Source: Pseudomonas sp. PDM04
GTDB taxonomy: Bacteria; Pseudomonadota; Gammaproteobacteria; Pseudomonadales; Pseudomonadaceae
Direction of reading: 5' to 3'
Assembly (NCBI RefSeq): GCF_014851765.1
Contig: NZ_JACVAI010000004.1
Coordinates: forward strand, 558,001 to 622,000
DNA: 64,000 nt
A program made the translations under genes and the position numbers. The notes under the pieces were generated by a model, which saw only the letters and a program-made list of their open reading frames with translations, did not search any database and was not told where the DNA came from. Below, piece after piece: positions 1 to 8,407 of this stretch. The first letter of the stretch is position 1; every line of letters begins with the position of its first letter.

Positions 1-398
1 ATGATGGTGGTCGAGGAAATCGCCAGGATGGCCCCGAGGAACAACGAATCCATGGTGTTCCATTCGAACCAGCTGCCGATTTCGTAGCCGATCCAGATCA
101 TCAGCACGATTTCCAGGAACGCCGCGATAAATGCCGTGGCGCCGACCGCGAACAGCTTGCGCAGGCTGAACTCCAGGCCCAGGCAGAACATCAGGAAAAT
201 CACCCCGAGTTCGGCAAGGGTCTTGATGGTTTCTTCGTCGTGGATCAGACCGAACGGTGGCGTGTGCGGGCCGATGATAAAGCCGGCGACGATATAGCCC
301 AGCACCACCGGTTGCTTCAGGCGATGAAACAGCACAGTCACCACACCCGCGACCAACATGATCACTGCCAGATCCTGAATAAAACTGATGGCATGCAT
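1..398 (-). CDS. Cation:proton antiporter (KefB/CPA2-like), N-terminal part
   Basis: Only the first ~132 codons are inside the window; the gene continues past position 1. The product begins MHAISFIQDLAVIMLVAGVV and shows closely packed hydrophobic helices with the CPA2-type segments KQPVVLGYIVAGFIIGPH and ELGVIFLMFCLGLEFS. These are typical of KefB/YbaL-type inner-membrane K+ or Na+/H+ antiporters. The start at 398 is supported by an AGGAG-like ribosome site just upstream. A 283-bp divergent intergenic region separates it from the thioesterase gene. Substrate and any C-terminal TrkA-N domain cannot be judged from the fragment. Confidence 0.85.
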   Translation of the reverse strand, partial: MHAISFIQDLAVIMLVAGVVTVLFHRLKQPVVLGYIVAGFIIGPHTPPFGLIHDEETIKTLAELGVIFLMFCLGLEFSLRKLFAVGATAFIAAFLEIVLMIWIGYEIGSWFEWNTMDSLFLGAILAISSTTI

Positions 399-681
399 GG
401 CGTGGGGCTCCTTGGGTGACATTGCTCAAACGCCAGGCCCGCGAAAGGTCTGGTCGAGCGAGAAAAAAATTCGCATTTCGCGTAGGAATTGCCCTCGGAC
501 CGGGCTTTTGCAGGGTAACACCGCGACTTCCGGCAGAAAGGCGGTGCAATATATGGAAACAGATAGATTTGTCGTGACGGCAATCACCCGCCCGGCGTCC
601 CGATAACTGTGGTTCGAAAAACCGCCCAGGCACCCGTAGAGGTGCACCCTTCCGAAACCCGCCTTGACCCGTGAGAACGCT

Positions 682-1164
682 ATGGAACCCGGAAACGCCC
701 AGCTGTCGATGACGGTATTGATGACTCCCGACATGGCCAACTTCTCAGGCAATGTCCACGGTGGCACCCTGCTCAAGTACCTCGACGAAGTGGCCTACGC
801 TTGCGCCAGCCGTTACGCCGGCCGCTACGTCGTGACCCTGTCGGTGGATCAGGTGATTTTCCGCGAGCCGGTGCATGTCGGCGAACTGGTGACCTTCCTG
901 GCCTCGGTCAACTACACCGGCAATACCTCGATGGAGGTGGGCATCAAGGTGGTGACCGAGAACATCCGCGAGCGCTCGGTGCGCCACACCAACAGTTGCT
1001 TCTTCACCATGGTCGCGGTGGACGACAACCGCAAACCGGCGCCCGTGCCGCCGCTGCAACCACAGAACAGCGAAGACAAGCGCCGCTTCATCCAGGCCCA
1101 GCAGCGTCGCCAGATTCGTCAGGAACTGGAAAAGCGCTATCAGGAAATCAAGGGTGATGCCTGA
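682..1164 (+). CDS. Acyl-CoA thioesterase, hotdog fold (YciA-like)
   Basis: The 160-residue product is a single-domain hotdog thioesterase that would hydrolyse acyl-CoA in the cytoplasm. It carries the family segments NFSGNVHGGTLLKYLDEVAY near residue 20 and VDQVIFREPVHVGELVTF further on. The C-terminal ~30 residues are charged and probably helical. An in-frame TTG at 664 would add six residues, but the ATG at 682 starts directly before the conserved MTVLMTPDMAN segment and is preferred. It is a single gene followed by a REP-like palindrome. Exact chain-length specificity is not visible. Confidence 0.88.
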   Translation: MEPGNAQLSMTVLMTPDMANFSGNVHGGTLLKYLDEVAYACASRYAGRYVVTLSVDQVIFREPVHVGELVTFLASVNYTGNTSMEVGIKVVTENIRERSVRHTNSCFFTMVAVDDNRKPAPVPPLQPQNSEDKRRFIQAQQRRQIRQELEKRYQEIKGDA

Positions 1165-1233
1165 GGCGGCTATTGCGCTTTAGATAGACATCGCCGGCTG
1201 TGCGGTGAACACCGGGTTGATGTTCACCCAAGC

Positions 1234-1261
1234 CCTCGCGGGAAGCGAGCCCGCTCGCGAT
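1234..1261. repeat. REP-like palindrome remnant
   Basis: The segment between the thioesterase and pdxY contains TCGCGGGAAGCGAGCCCGCT, followed by CGCGAT. This is the core of the Pseudomonas extragenic REP family, here a single degenerate copy. It sits between two convergently oriented stop codons, the usual place for such elements. Confidence 0.6.
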
Positions 1262-1275
1262 GGGTCCTGCCCTGT

Positions 1276-2148
1276 TCAAAGACTGATCGCAGTCGCCTCG
1301 AACTTCACCCGTGGGTGCGCGATGCGGTCCTGCGCGCGGACCAGCTCCAGCTCGTAACTGGCGCACGCCTGGGTCTCCAGCAACACTTCATGCACCGCCG
1401 AGGCCGCGAACTCGAACGCCGCCACCAGGCTGTCGCCCAACAACACCCGCGCCAGAAACAGACCGGATGTCAGATCGCCGACGCCCACCGGCTGGCGCGG
1501 AAACGCCAGCAACGGCCGGCGCAGATGCCAGCTCGCTTCGGCCGTCACCAGCAACATCTCGAATGCATCCGCCGGTTTGCCGGGGTACGCCAGGTGCTTG
1601 ACCAGCACCGCCTTCGGACCGCGGGCCAGCAGCGCACGCGCCATTGCCAGGCAATCGAACAATGACTGCGGCTTGCGCCCCGAGAAGCTGTCCAGCTCCA
1701 GTTGGTTTGGGCACATGAAGTCCGCCACGGCGGCCGCTTCTTCCAGCAGGAAATCACTGACTTCGGCCGGTACGCTGCAACCCTTTTCCGGATGCCCCAT
1801 CACCGGGTCGCACAAATAAAGGGCCTTGGGGTTTATCGCCTTGATCTGCTCGACGCCCTTCAGGATCGAACGCCCCTGGGCCGCACTGCCCAGATACCCG
1901 GACAACACGGCGTCGCAATTTCCCAACTCGCCAATCGCCGCAATGCCTTCGACCAGTTCGGGAATCTGCTGCGGTGACAGCACTTCACCGGTCCACTGGC
2001 CATATTGGGTGTGGTTGGAGAACTGCACAGTGTTGAGCGGCCAGACATTCACCCCGACCCGCTGCATCGGGAAAACCGCAGCGCTGTTGCCAGCGTGGCC
2101 GAACACGACGTGGGACTGAATGGCGAGCAGATGTGGCGTACGTTTCAT
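1276..2148 (-). CDS. pdxY: Pyridoxal kinase PdxY
   Basis: The product has 290 residues, the normal length for PdxY, and would phosphorylate pyridoxal in the B6 salvage pathway. It is a ribokinase-fold enzyme. N-terminal ILAIQSHVVFGHAGNSAAVFP-type sequence, the segment YLCDPVMGHPEKGC near residue 110 and the C-terminal anion-hole motif VGVGDLTSGLFLA near residue 220 are all diagnostic. The ATG at 2148 has a GGAA-type ribosome site upstream. The gene stands alone, divergent from the DUF3301 gene. Confidence 0.93.
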   Translation of the reverse strand: MKRTPHLLAIQSHVVFGHAGNSAAVFPMQRVGVNVWPLNTVQFSNHTQYGQWTGEVLSPQQIPELVEGIAAIGELGNCDAVLSGYLGSAAQGRSILKGVEQIKAINPKALYLCDPVMGHPEKGCSVPAEVSDFLLEEAAAVADFMCPNQLELDSFSGRKPQSLFDCLAMARALLARGPKAVLVKHLAYPGKPADAFEMLLVTAEASWHLRRPLLAFPRQPVGVGDLTSGLFLARVLLGDSLVAAFEFAASAVHEVLLETQACASYELELVRAQDRIAHPRVKFEATAISL

Positions 2149-2265
2149 GCCGTGAGTTCCGTAAAACGATTGAAATTCGAGCCGCGCAGTATGCGACTAA
2201 ACGCAGCCTGTACGACAGACCGGCGACGCAGTTAAGCTGACATCCTATTGTTGGAGCACCCGTTG

Positions 2266-2679
2266 ATGCTGACCCTCGGAAATATCTTCGTGTTGATGCT
2301 GCTCGCCACGGCTGGCGCCTGGCTGTGGCACAACCATGGCTTGCGCGAGCGCGCGCTGGAGCGGGTCAAGCAGCACTGCGGCAAACTCGGGATCGAGTTG
2401 CTGGACGGCAACGTCGCGTTGAAGAAAATCGCTTTCATCAAGGACGCCAACGGCCGGCGGCGCCTGGCCCGTGTGTATAACTTCGAATTCACGGTGACCG
2501 GCGAAACCCGCCATAACGGCACCATCACCCAGTTCGGCGCCCACAGTGCGCAGATCGAACTGGCGCCCTACCCGATGCCGTTCGACGAAACGCCACCGGT
2601 GGCCGAAGTGGCGAAGCCGCGCGCCGAAGTGATTGAGCTTAGCCAGTGGCGGCAGGAACACACGAAATGGCGTCCTTAA
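2266..2679 (+). CDS. DUF3301 domain protein, membrane-anchored
   Basis: The 137-residue protein begins with one hydrophobic segment (LGNIFVLMLLATAGAWLW, residues ~4-21). A soluble region follows with the DUF3301 pattern LDGNVALKKIAFIKDANGRR and LARVYNFEFTVTG. It is probably an inner-membrane-anchored protein of unknown function. An in-frame TTG at 2248 exists, but the ATG at 2266 has GGAG ten bases upstream and places the membrane segment at the N-terminus. Its stop overlaps that of the convergent CobW-family gene by four bases. Confidence 0.8.
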   Translation: MLTLGNIFVLMLLATAGAWLWHNHGLRERALERVKQHCGKLGIELLDGNVALKKIAFIKDANGRRRLARVYNFEFTVTGETRHNGTITQFGAHSAQIELAPYPMPFDETPPVAEVAKPRAEVIELSQWRQEHTKWRP

Positions 2680-3641
2680 CCGGATCGACAGTGATCCAGT
2701 GAGCGCTGCAACGAGTCTACCGGCTGCGGCCCGCTGAAAATCAGTTCGATCCGCGAATCCTGGCGCCATTCGCTGGGCTGCCAGGCCAGTGTCGCGTTAT
2801 CCAGCGCATTGGCCGACAGCCACCCCCCGTCGCTGTGGATAACCAGCTTCGCCCGCCGCCAGACAAGGCTTTCAAGCCATCGGCCAAGGCGCGCCGAATC
2901 GAACCTCTGGCCTGGGTGCCAGCGCCAACCGATGCTCCAGCCATCGTCCTGTTCCTGGCTCAGGCATATCGGTCGCGCCGGGTCAGGCCATACCGCCGGC
3001 ATCTGCGCCAACCCCTTGGGCGCGATGAAGTTATCCACACCCGCCACCGCTCTCGCCTCGAGACCCGGCAGCTCGCTCAGCGGCAACCCGGCTTGCTGCG
3101 TCCAGTACAGGGGCCGTGCCGGCAGCTGCGCGGCGATGCGCTGCCGATCACGCTCATCGAGGTGTTCGGCCTTGTTCAACAGCAACAACCCGGCGTGGCT
3201 CAACGCCGCCTGCTGCGTCACAGGCAAGGGCTTGCCGGCGGCGAGCGCCTGGGCATCCAGCACCAGCACACTGGGCTGAACCGCCAGTACGCCGACCCAG
3301 GGGGTTTCACCCAATTGCTTGAGCAACTGCGCTGGATGACCGAGCCCGGAAGGTTCGATGAACAACCGGTCCGGTCGCGCCTTGCGCAGCAAGCGTCCGA
3401 GACCGATCTGGAACGGCGCACCATTTATGCAACACAAACAGCCTCCGGCGACTTCACCCAGTGCGATACCATCGACGTCACGGGTCAGCAGCGCAGCATC
3501 GATACCGATCTGCCCGAACTCGTTGATCAACACCGCCCAACGCTCGTTGGCCGGCCGCTGGGCCAGCAGGTGCTTGATCAGGCTGGTCTTGCCGGCGCCC
3601 AATGGACCGGCGATGACGTGCGTGGGAATGTTCTGCAGCAT
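2676..3641 (-). CDS. CobW/COG0523-family GTPase
   Basis: The 321-residue product is a G3E-family GTPase of the CobW/COG0523 type, proteins thought to deliver metal to client enzymes. It shows Walker A GPLGAGKT at residues 12-19, and the metal-binding CxCC motif as GGCLCC at about residues 66-71. FIEPSGLGHP provides the switch region and LLNKAEHLD stands in for the usual NKxD specificity motif. The reading frame is open farther upstream, but the ATG at 3641 gives the canonical N-terminus. A second, larger COG0523 gene (zigA-like) lies 400 bp away on the same strand, separated by a small secreted-protein gene. No Zur box was seen directly upstream of this copy. Confidence 0.85.
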   Translation of the reverse strand: MLQNIPTHVIAGPLGAGKTSLIKHLLAQRPANERWAVLINEFGQIGIDAALLTRDVDGIALGEVAGGCLCCINGAPFQIGLGRLLRKARPDRLFIEPSGLGHPAQLLKQLGETPWVGVLAVQPSVLVLDAQALAAGKPLPVTQQAALSHAGLLLLNKAEHLDERDRQRIAAQLPARPLYWTQQAGLPLSELPGLEARAVAGVDNFIAPKGLAQMPAVWPDPARPICLSQEQDDGWSIGWRWHPGQRFDSARLGRWLESLVWRRAKLVIHSDGGWLSANALDNATLAWQPSEWRQDSRIELIFSGPQPVDSLQRSLDHCRSG

Positions 3642-3668
3642 GGTCGAGGTTTTCTGAGGAGGTGGAGG

Positions 3669-4025
3669 ATGCGGTTGATTGGCTGGACGTTGCTCCTGTC
3701 GCTCATTGGCGGCGAGGCGCTGGCCCAGGCGTGCGTGGTACACAGCACGGCTGAGCGACTCGACGTGAAGGTCTGCCAGGAGAACCGCAGCATCCCGGAA
3801 AAACTCTTCGCCGACGGGTTCTGTCAGCCGAACCTGGCCGGGCAGAAAGTCGAGGTGCAATACGTCGACCACTGCCCTGCCGGCGCCTTTGGCGTGTGCA
3901 GCAATGCGCAAGTTGCCAATATGCCTTACCGGCAGGATATTCACTATTACGGCGTGGCCACCGACGCGGCGTACCTGAAGCCGTATTGCGAAAGCCAGAG
4001 CCAGGGCCACTGGCTCCAGCCTTGA
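3669..4025 (+). CDS. Small secreted Cys-containing protein, function unknown
   Basis: The 118-residue product has a clear Sec signal peptide (MRLIGWTLLLSLIGGEALAQ) and a mature part with about six cysteines, consistent with a periplasmic disulfide-bonded protein. The ATG at 3669 follows a strong GAGGAGGTGGAGG ribosome site. It is inserted between the two COG0523 GTPase genes and faces away from the smaller one, with starts only 27 bp apart. I do not recognise the family with confidence. A role in metal homeostasis is inferred only from position. Confidence 0.7.
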   Translation: MRLIGWTLLLSLIGGEALAQACVVHSTAERLDVKVCQENRSIPEKLFADGFCQPNLAGQKVEVQYVDHCPAGAFGVCSNAQVANMPYRQDIHYYGVATDAAYLKPYCESQSQGHWLQP

Positions 4026-4049
4026 TCCGCGCCCTCCTTCGGTCGAGGG

Positions 4050-5258
4050 TTACGCGGCCACCTCTTCATACCAGGGCCCGAACGGGTCCGACCACAATTG
4101 CCAGCCCTCGGCGCCCAGGGCCATTTCCTCATCGGTCAGCAGACAATCGTCCAGTTCGGCGCTGAGTTGTGCAAAGTCGATGTTCTGGCCGATGAACACC
4201 AGTTCCTGCCGACAATCGCCCGTGGCGGCGGTCCAGTTCGCCAGGATCGCCGCAGTGCTTTCCGCGTCCTGGGGCCATTGGTCTTTCGGCACGGACCGCC
4301 ACCAGCGACCGGCAAAACCATAGCGCATCAAACCACCGGCCTGGGACCAGCTGCCGGCATCCATGGGTTTGCTCGCCAGCCAGAAAAAGCCTTTGGAGCG
4401 CAACAGCTTGCCGTTGGTCCACGGGCCATCGATGAAGTTGAAAAAACGCTGGGGATGAAAGGGTCGGCGCGCCCGGTAAGCGGTGGAGGCGATGCCGAAT
4501 TCCTCGGTTTCCGGCACGTGTTCGCCGCGCAACTCGCGCAACCAACCCGGTGCCTGCGCGGCTTTTTCGAAGTCGAAACGACCGGTATCGAGAATTTTTG
4601 CCAAAGGGATTTCGCCCATCACCATCGGCAGGATTTCGGCCTGCGGGTTCAGCCTTTCGAGGATCGCCATCAGCTCCTGGCGTTCGCTGCTGCTGATCAG
4701 GTCGATCTTGCTGATCAAGATCACGTCGGCAAATTCGACCTGCTCGATCAGCAACTCGGTGATCAGCCGTTCGTCCTCCTCGCCCAGGGTTTCACCACGG
4801 GACGCGAGGCTCTCCGCGGCTTGGTAATCGAGCAGGAAATTCACCCCGTCGACCACGGTGACCAGGGTGTCGAGCCGCGCGACGTCAGACAGGCTGCGCC
4901 CTTCCTCGTCACGGAAGGTGAAGGTTTCGGCCACGGGCAGCGGCTCGGCGATGCCGGTGGACTCGATCAGCAGGTAGTCGAAGCGGCCATCCCTGGCGAG
5001 TTGGCCGACCTCTTCGAGCAAGTCTTCGCGCAAGGTGCAGCAGATGCAGCCGTTGCTCATTTCCACGAGCTTTTCTTCGGCGCGGTTCAGGGTGACATTA
5101 CGCTGAACTTCGCTGCCATCGATGTTGATTTCACTCATGTCATTGACGATCACCGCAACCCGCAGGTCTTCGCGGTTACGCAGTACGTAATTGAGCAGCG
5201 TGCTTTTACCGGCGCCGAGAAAGCCCGACAGGACGGTGACGGGGAGACGATGGGGCAT
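4050..5258 (-). CDS. zigA: Zinc-responsive COG0523 GTPase ZigA
   Basis: The 402-residue protein is a COG0523 G3E GTPase of the ZigA/YciC subgroup, a putative zinc metallochaperone made under zinc starvation. Walker A GFLGAGKS is at residues 12-19, the CICC metal motif at 70-73, and SKIDLISSSE supplies the base-specificity loop. The C-terminal CobW_C domain contains FHPQRFFNFIDG and SKGFFWLASKP. A Zur-type 13-mer (GTTACAGTATAAC) lies at 5309-5321, about 50 bp upstream of the start, so zinc repression by Zur is likely. Known ZigA-like genes sit in Zur regulons, matching the folE2 and zinc-transporter genes that follow. Confidence 0.9.
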   Translation of the reverse strand: MPHRLPVTVLSGFLGAGKSTLLNYVLRNREDLRVAVIVNDMSEINIDGSEVQRNVTLNRAEEKLVEMSNGCICCTLREDLLEEVGQLARDGRFDYLLIESTGIAEPLPVAETFTFRDEEGRSLSDVARLDTLVTVVDGVNFLLDYQAAESLASRGETLGEEDERLITELLIEQVEFADVILISKIDLISSSERQELMAILERLNPQAEILPMVMGEIPLAKILDTGRFDFEKAAQAPGWLRELRGEHVPETEEFGIASTAYRARRPFHPQRFFNFIDGPWTNGKLLRSKGFFWLASKPMDAGSWSQAGGLMRYGFAGRWWRSVPKDQWPQDAESTAAILANWTAATGDCRQELVFIGQNIDFAQLSAELDDCLLTDEEMALGAEGWQLWSDPFGPWYEEVAA

Positions 5259-5308
5259 CAGGGAATCCTCACAGGAATGCCCGGTCGCAGTGTCGGGCTT
5301 ATTTTTAC

Positions 5309-5321
5309 GTTACAGTATAAC
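5309..5321. promoter_or_regulatory. Zur box upstream of zigA
   Basis: GTTACAGTATAAC matches the gammaproteobacterial Zur core GTTATAATATAAC at 11 of 13 positions and keeps both GTTA and TAAC arms. It lies between zigA and the divergent secreted-protein gene, so it could control both. Confidence 0.75.
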
Positions 5322-5406
5322 AATACAATCAAGCCACCCCCTCTTGCCGCCGATGACAAAGGGCACGATGCTGAACCCCGTCCGATCCGTGAGAAACACT
5401 CTGCGT

Positions 5407-5778
5407 ATGGCCCTGAAAATCGCACTGATGATCGCTTCGCTGCTGCTCACCCTGGACGCCCGGGCACAAACCCCGGGCCTGGCCAACTGCACCCGCAGCG
5501 CCAACCTGCTGGCTTGCGTGGATGCCGACGGCAATGCCTACAGCGTCAACACCGTCGGCAACACGCTCTACCTGCGCGGCTTCGAACGCGCGGGAAAACG
5601 CTACTGGGCGCAAACCAACAGCCGCTACGGACAACTCACGTTTTTCACCGGCATCGCCTCCGACGGCGAAGCCTGGGTCGGCTACAACCGGCGGGTGGGC
5701 TGGACCACCCTCAATCGCTTTTCCAGTTCCGGCGGCAGCAGTGCCAAATTCACCTGCAGCCGAATTTCCGGTTGCTAG
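5407..5778 (+). CDS. Small secreted protein, function unknown
   Basis: The product has ~123 residues, starting MALKIALMIASLLLTLDARAQ, a good Sec signal peptide. The mature part is rich in Gly, Asn and aromatic residues with three or four cysteines (TRSANLLACVDADGNAYSVN and a C-terminal CSRISGC). Upstream in-frame ATGs at 5368 and 5353 are possible starts. The one at 5368 has a better purine-rich leader but would lengthen the signal peptide N-region. The gene is divergent from zigA and shares the Zur-box region. I do not recognise the family. Confidence 0.65.
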   Translation: MALKIALMIASLLLTLDARAQTPGLANCTRSANLLACVDADGNAYSVNTVGNTLYLRGFERAGKRYWAQTNSRYGQLTFFTGIASDGEAWVGYNRRVGWTTLNRFSSSGGSSAKFTCSRISGC

Positions 5779-5923
5779 GCCTGCGCTTTTTTTGCGCCAG
5801 TTACCCGGCGAAGCAGCTGTCGAGCTGCGGGTTATTCTGGAAATAGCGCTGTAGCCCTTCGTTGAGCACGTCACGTCGGTTCACGGTGAAAACTCTCGTG
5901 AAAAAGACGTAGTCGAATTTGAT

Positions 5924-5936
5924 GTAATAACATAAC
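5924..5936. promoter_or_regulatory. Zur box upstream of folE2
   Basis: GTAATAACATAAC matches the Zur core GTTATAATATAAC at 11 of 13 positions and is flanked by GAAT..ATTC, extending the palindrome. It lies about 33 bp upstream of the folE2 start, where it would block the promoter. Confidence 0.78.
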
Positions 5937-5968
5937 ATTCAAATTCGATTCCCACGATGGACCTGCTG

Positions 5969-6865
5969 ATGAATGCGCTGACTCTGCCGGATATCGCCGC
6001 GCAGGCTACACGCCAAGCCCTGCCGCTCGAATGGGTGGGCATGTGCGGCATTGCCTTGCCGATCCTGTTCGATGGCCAACGCTTGAGCGCGACAGCCGAC
6101 GCCGGTGTCAGCCTGGACGATGGCGAAGCGCGTGGCATCCACATGTCGCGGCTATACCTCGCGTTGGAATTGTTTGAGCAGGAAAACCTGACGCCGCACC
6201 TGATCCGACGAGTCCTGGAGCATTTCCTCGACTCCCACCAAGGCCTGTCGACCCGCGCCTACCTGAAGATCGACACCGACCTGCTGCTGAAAAGGCCTGC
6301 CCTCATCAGCCCGCTGTCCGGTTGGAAAAGCTATCCGGTCAGCATTGAAGCGCATCTGAAAAACGCGATGTTCCACGTGGAACTAAAAATCCAGTTGCCT
6401 TATTCCTCTACCTGCCCTTGTTCAGCGGCCCTGGCCCGGCAGCTGATCCAGCAGCAATTCGTCGATGACTTCGCCAACCGTTCGTTGCAACACGCAGACG
6501 TTCTGGCCTGGCTGGGCTCAACCAAAGGCATCGTTGCAACACCTCATAGCCAGCGCAGCCATGCGCAATTGCGCCTTCGTCTGGTTGAAGGTATCGAGGC
6601 ACTGCCGTTGATCGAAGTGATCGATGAGGCAGAAGCCGCCCTCGGCACCGCCGTGCAAACCGCCGTGAAACGCGCCGATGAACAAGCCTTTGCCCTCGCC
6701 AACGGGCAAAACCTGATGTTCTGCGAAGACGCCGCGCGGCGTTTGCATCTGGCCATGAAAGGCTCCCCGGAAATCAGCGCCTTGCATGTCCGTGTCGTCC
6801 ACGCCGAAAGCCTTCACGCCCATGACGCCGTCGCCGAGAGCCGATGGAATTGGGAGGCCGCATGA
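5969..6865 (+). CDS. folE2: GTP cyclohydrolase FolE2 (type IB, zinc-independent)
   Basis: The 298-residue enzyme converts GTP to dihydroneopterin triphosphate, the first step of folate synthesis. It is the COG1469 isoform that replaces the zinc-dependent FolE when zinc is scarce. Diagnostic segments are MCGIALPI near residue 25, RGIHMSRLYLAL near 55, and YSSTCPCSAALAR, whose cysteine (about residue 149) is the metal ligand of the family. The C-terminal NLMFCEDAARRLH and RVVHAESLHAHDAVA complete it. An ATG at 5957 is in frame, but the one at 5969 has GGA upstream and gives the N-terminus expected for pseudomonads. The stop overlaps the start of the ABC ATPase gene (ATGA), indicating an operon under the Zur box at 5924. 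Confidence 0.93.
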   Translation: MNALTLPDIAAQATRQALPLEWVGMCGIALPILFDGQRLSATADAGVSLDDGEARGIHMSRLYLALELFEQENLTPHLIRRVLEHFLDSHQGLSTRAYLKIDTDLLLKRPALISPLSGWKSYPVSIEAHLKNAMFHVELKIQLPYSSTCPCSAALARQLIQQQFVDDFANRSLQHADVLAWLGSTKGIVATPHSQRSHAQLRLRLVEGIEALPLIEVIDEAEAALGTAVQTAVKRADEQAFALANGQNLMFCEDAARRLHLAMKGSPEISALHVRVVHAESLHAHDAVAESRWNWEAA

Positions 6866-7530
6866 TTCGCTGTGAGGCATTACGCTGGGGCGCCGTTGGA
6901 CAACCCCTCACCCCGGCCGTCAGTTTTGAATTGGCCAAGGGCAGCATGACTGCCGTGATCGGCGCCAACGGCTCAGGCAAAAGCAGCCTGCTGAAAGTCA
7001 TCGCCGGCCTGCAAAAACCGCTGAGCGGCAACGTCATTCTCGAGGTTCCACGCCAAGGCTCGCTATCGTTCCTGCCCCAGCAGCAACACCTCGACCGGCA
7101 ATTCCCGATCAGCCTGCAAGCCTTGGTCGCCGCCGGTTTCTGGGGCCACAAGCAATCGGCCGAAGTCCGCCGTCAGCGCCTCGCCGCCGCCCTTGAAGAC
7201 TGGTGTCTGACGGGGTTGGAACAACGCCCCTTGATGGCGCTCTCCGGCGGCGAACTGCAACGCGCACTCCTCGCCCGCCTGAGCCTCGCCGAAGCACCGC
7301 TGCTGTTACTCGACGAACCCCACGCGGCGCTCGATGAAGAGGGACAAGCGTTGCTGTGGAAACACCTGCATCAGTGGCACGCAAAAGGCCGAACCCTGGT
7401 GGTCGTCTGTCATGACCTGGCGGCGGTACGGCACCACATGCCGCAAACTCTGTTGATCAGGAACAGTGGATGCGTACTTGGCCCGAGCACCGAGCTGATC
7501 CATCAGCAACCGCACACGCAGGTGGCCTGA
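6862..7530 (+). CDS. Zinc ABC transporter, ATP-binding protein
   Basis: The 222-residue ATPase has Walker A IGANGSGKSS near residue 33, signature LSGGELQRALLARLSLAE and Walker B LLLLDEPHAALDEEG. It belongs to the metal-uptake (ZnuC/AztA) group and would energise the permease encoded immediately downstream. The ATG at 6862 overlaps the folE2 stop and is preceded by GGGAGG; an upstream in-frame ATG at 6844 is less likely. Genes overlap by one base with the permease. Metal specificity for zinc is inferred from the operon and the Zur box. Confidence 0.9.
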   Translation: MIRCEALRWGAVGQPLTPAVSFELAKGSMTAVIGANGSGKSSLLKVIAGLQKPLSGNVILEVPRQGSLSFLPQQQHLDRQFPISLQALVAAGFWGHKQSAEVRRQRLAAALEDWCLTGLEQRPLMALSGGELQRALLARLSLAEAPLLLLDEPHAALDEEGQALLWKHLHQWHAKGRTLVVVCHDLAAVRHHMPQTLLIRNSGCVLGPSTELIHQQPHTQVA

Positions 7531-8396
7531 TGCTGACGGTCGTCCACCTGTGGCAACCCTTCCAGGAGTTCGTGTTCATGCGTCGCGCACTGCTCGGTGG
7601 ACTGGCGCTGGCGTGCAGCACGGCACCCCTCGGCGTGTTCCTGATCCTTCGGCGCATGAGCCTGATCGGTGACGCGGTCGCTCACGGCATCCTTCCCGGC
7701 GCGGCGTTGGGTTTCTGGTTCGCCGGATTGAGCCTGCCAGCGTTGACCCTGGGAGGCTTGGGGGCTGGCTTGAGCATGGCCGGGCTCGCCGCGTGGATTA
7801 CCCGGCGCACCGGCCTGCGCGAAGACGCGAGCCTGGCCGCGATCTACCCGATCGCCCTCGCCAGCGGCGTGCTGATTCTCGGCATCGCCGGCAAGCGCCT
7901 GGACCTGCTGCACCTGTTGTTCGGCTCGGCACTGGCGGTCGACGGTCCAACCCTGACAGGCATGTTGTGGGTCTCGGGGCTCAGCCTGATGGCCATGGCG
8001 CTCATCTACAAGCCGCTGGTGCTGGATACCCTCGACCCGCTGTTCCTGCAAACCGTCAGCCGCCTCGGCCCACTCGCCCACGCTGTATTCCTGACATTGG
8101 TCGTGCTGAACCTGGTGATTGGCTTCCAGGCCATCGGCGCACTGATGGTCGTCGGCCTGATGATGCTGCCCGCTGCCGCCGCGCGCTTCTGGAGCCGACG
8201 GCTACCGGTGTTGATGGCGGTGGCCGCCCTGCTTGGCTGCGTGTCGGTGTGGCTCGGTCTGCTGCTGTCGTTCCACTACTCGCTGCCCAGCGGCCCGGCC
8301 ATCGTCCTCGTGGCGGGCGGCGGGTATCTGCTGTCCGTGGTGTTCGGGCCGGTGCACGGCTTGATGCGCCGCCCGCCCCTGCTCACATCCCAATGA
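7530..8396 (+). CDS. Zinc ABC transporter, permease
   Basis: The 288-residue integral membrane protein belongs to the ABC-3 family (ZnuB/MntB type). Repeated hydrophobic segments run through its length, with typical sequence LILRRMSLIGDAVAHGILPG near residue 40 and GFQAIGALMVVGLMMLPAAAAR in the coupling region near residue 200. Its ATG at 7530 overlaps the stop of the ATPase gene, and its stop precedes the binding-protein gene by 11 bases. It forms the zinc-uptake channel with its neighbours. Confidence 0.9.
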   Translation: MLTVVHLWQPFQEFVFMRRALLGGLALACSTAPLGVFLILRRMSLIGDAVAHGILPGAALGFWFAGLSLPALTLGGLGAGLSMAGLAAWITRRTGLREDASLAAIYPIALASGVLILGIAGKRLDLLHLLFGSALAVDGPTLTGMLWVSGLSLMAMALIYKPLVLDTLDPLFLQTVSRLGPLAHAVFLTLVVLNLVIGFQAIGALMVVGLMMLPAAAARFWSRRLPVLMAVAALLGCVSVWLGLLLSFHYSLPSGPAIVLVAGGGYLLSVVFGPVHGLMRRPPLLTSQ

Positions 8397-8407
8397 GGTG
8401 TTGCCCG

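Noticed and set aside
4098..5846. Long plus-strand reading frame (582 codons) over zigA
   Set aside because: It is antisense to a clear COG0523 GTPase, has biased His/Gln/Arg composition and no family pattern; it arises from high G+C codon use.
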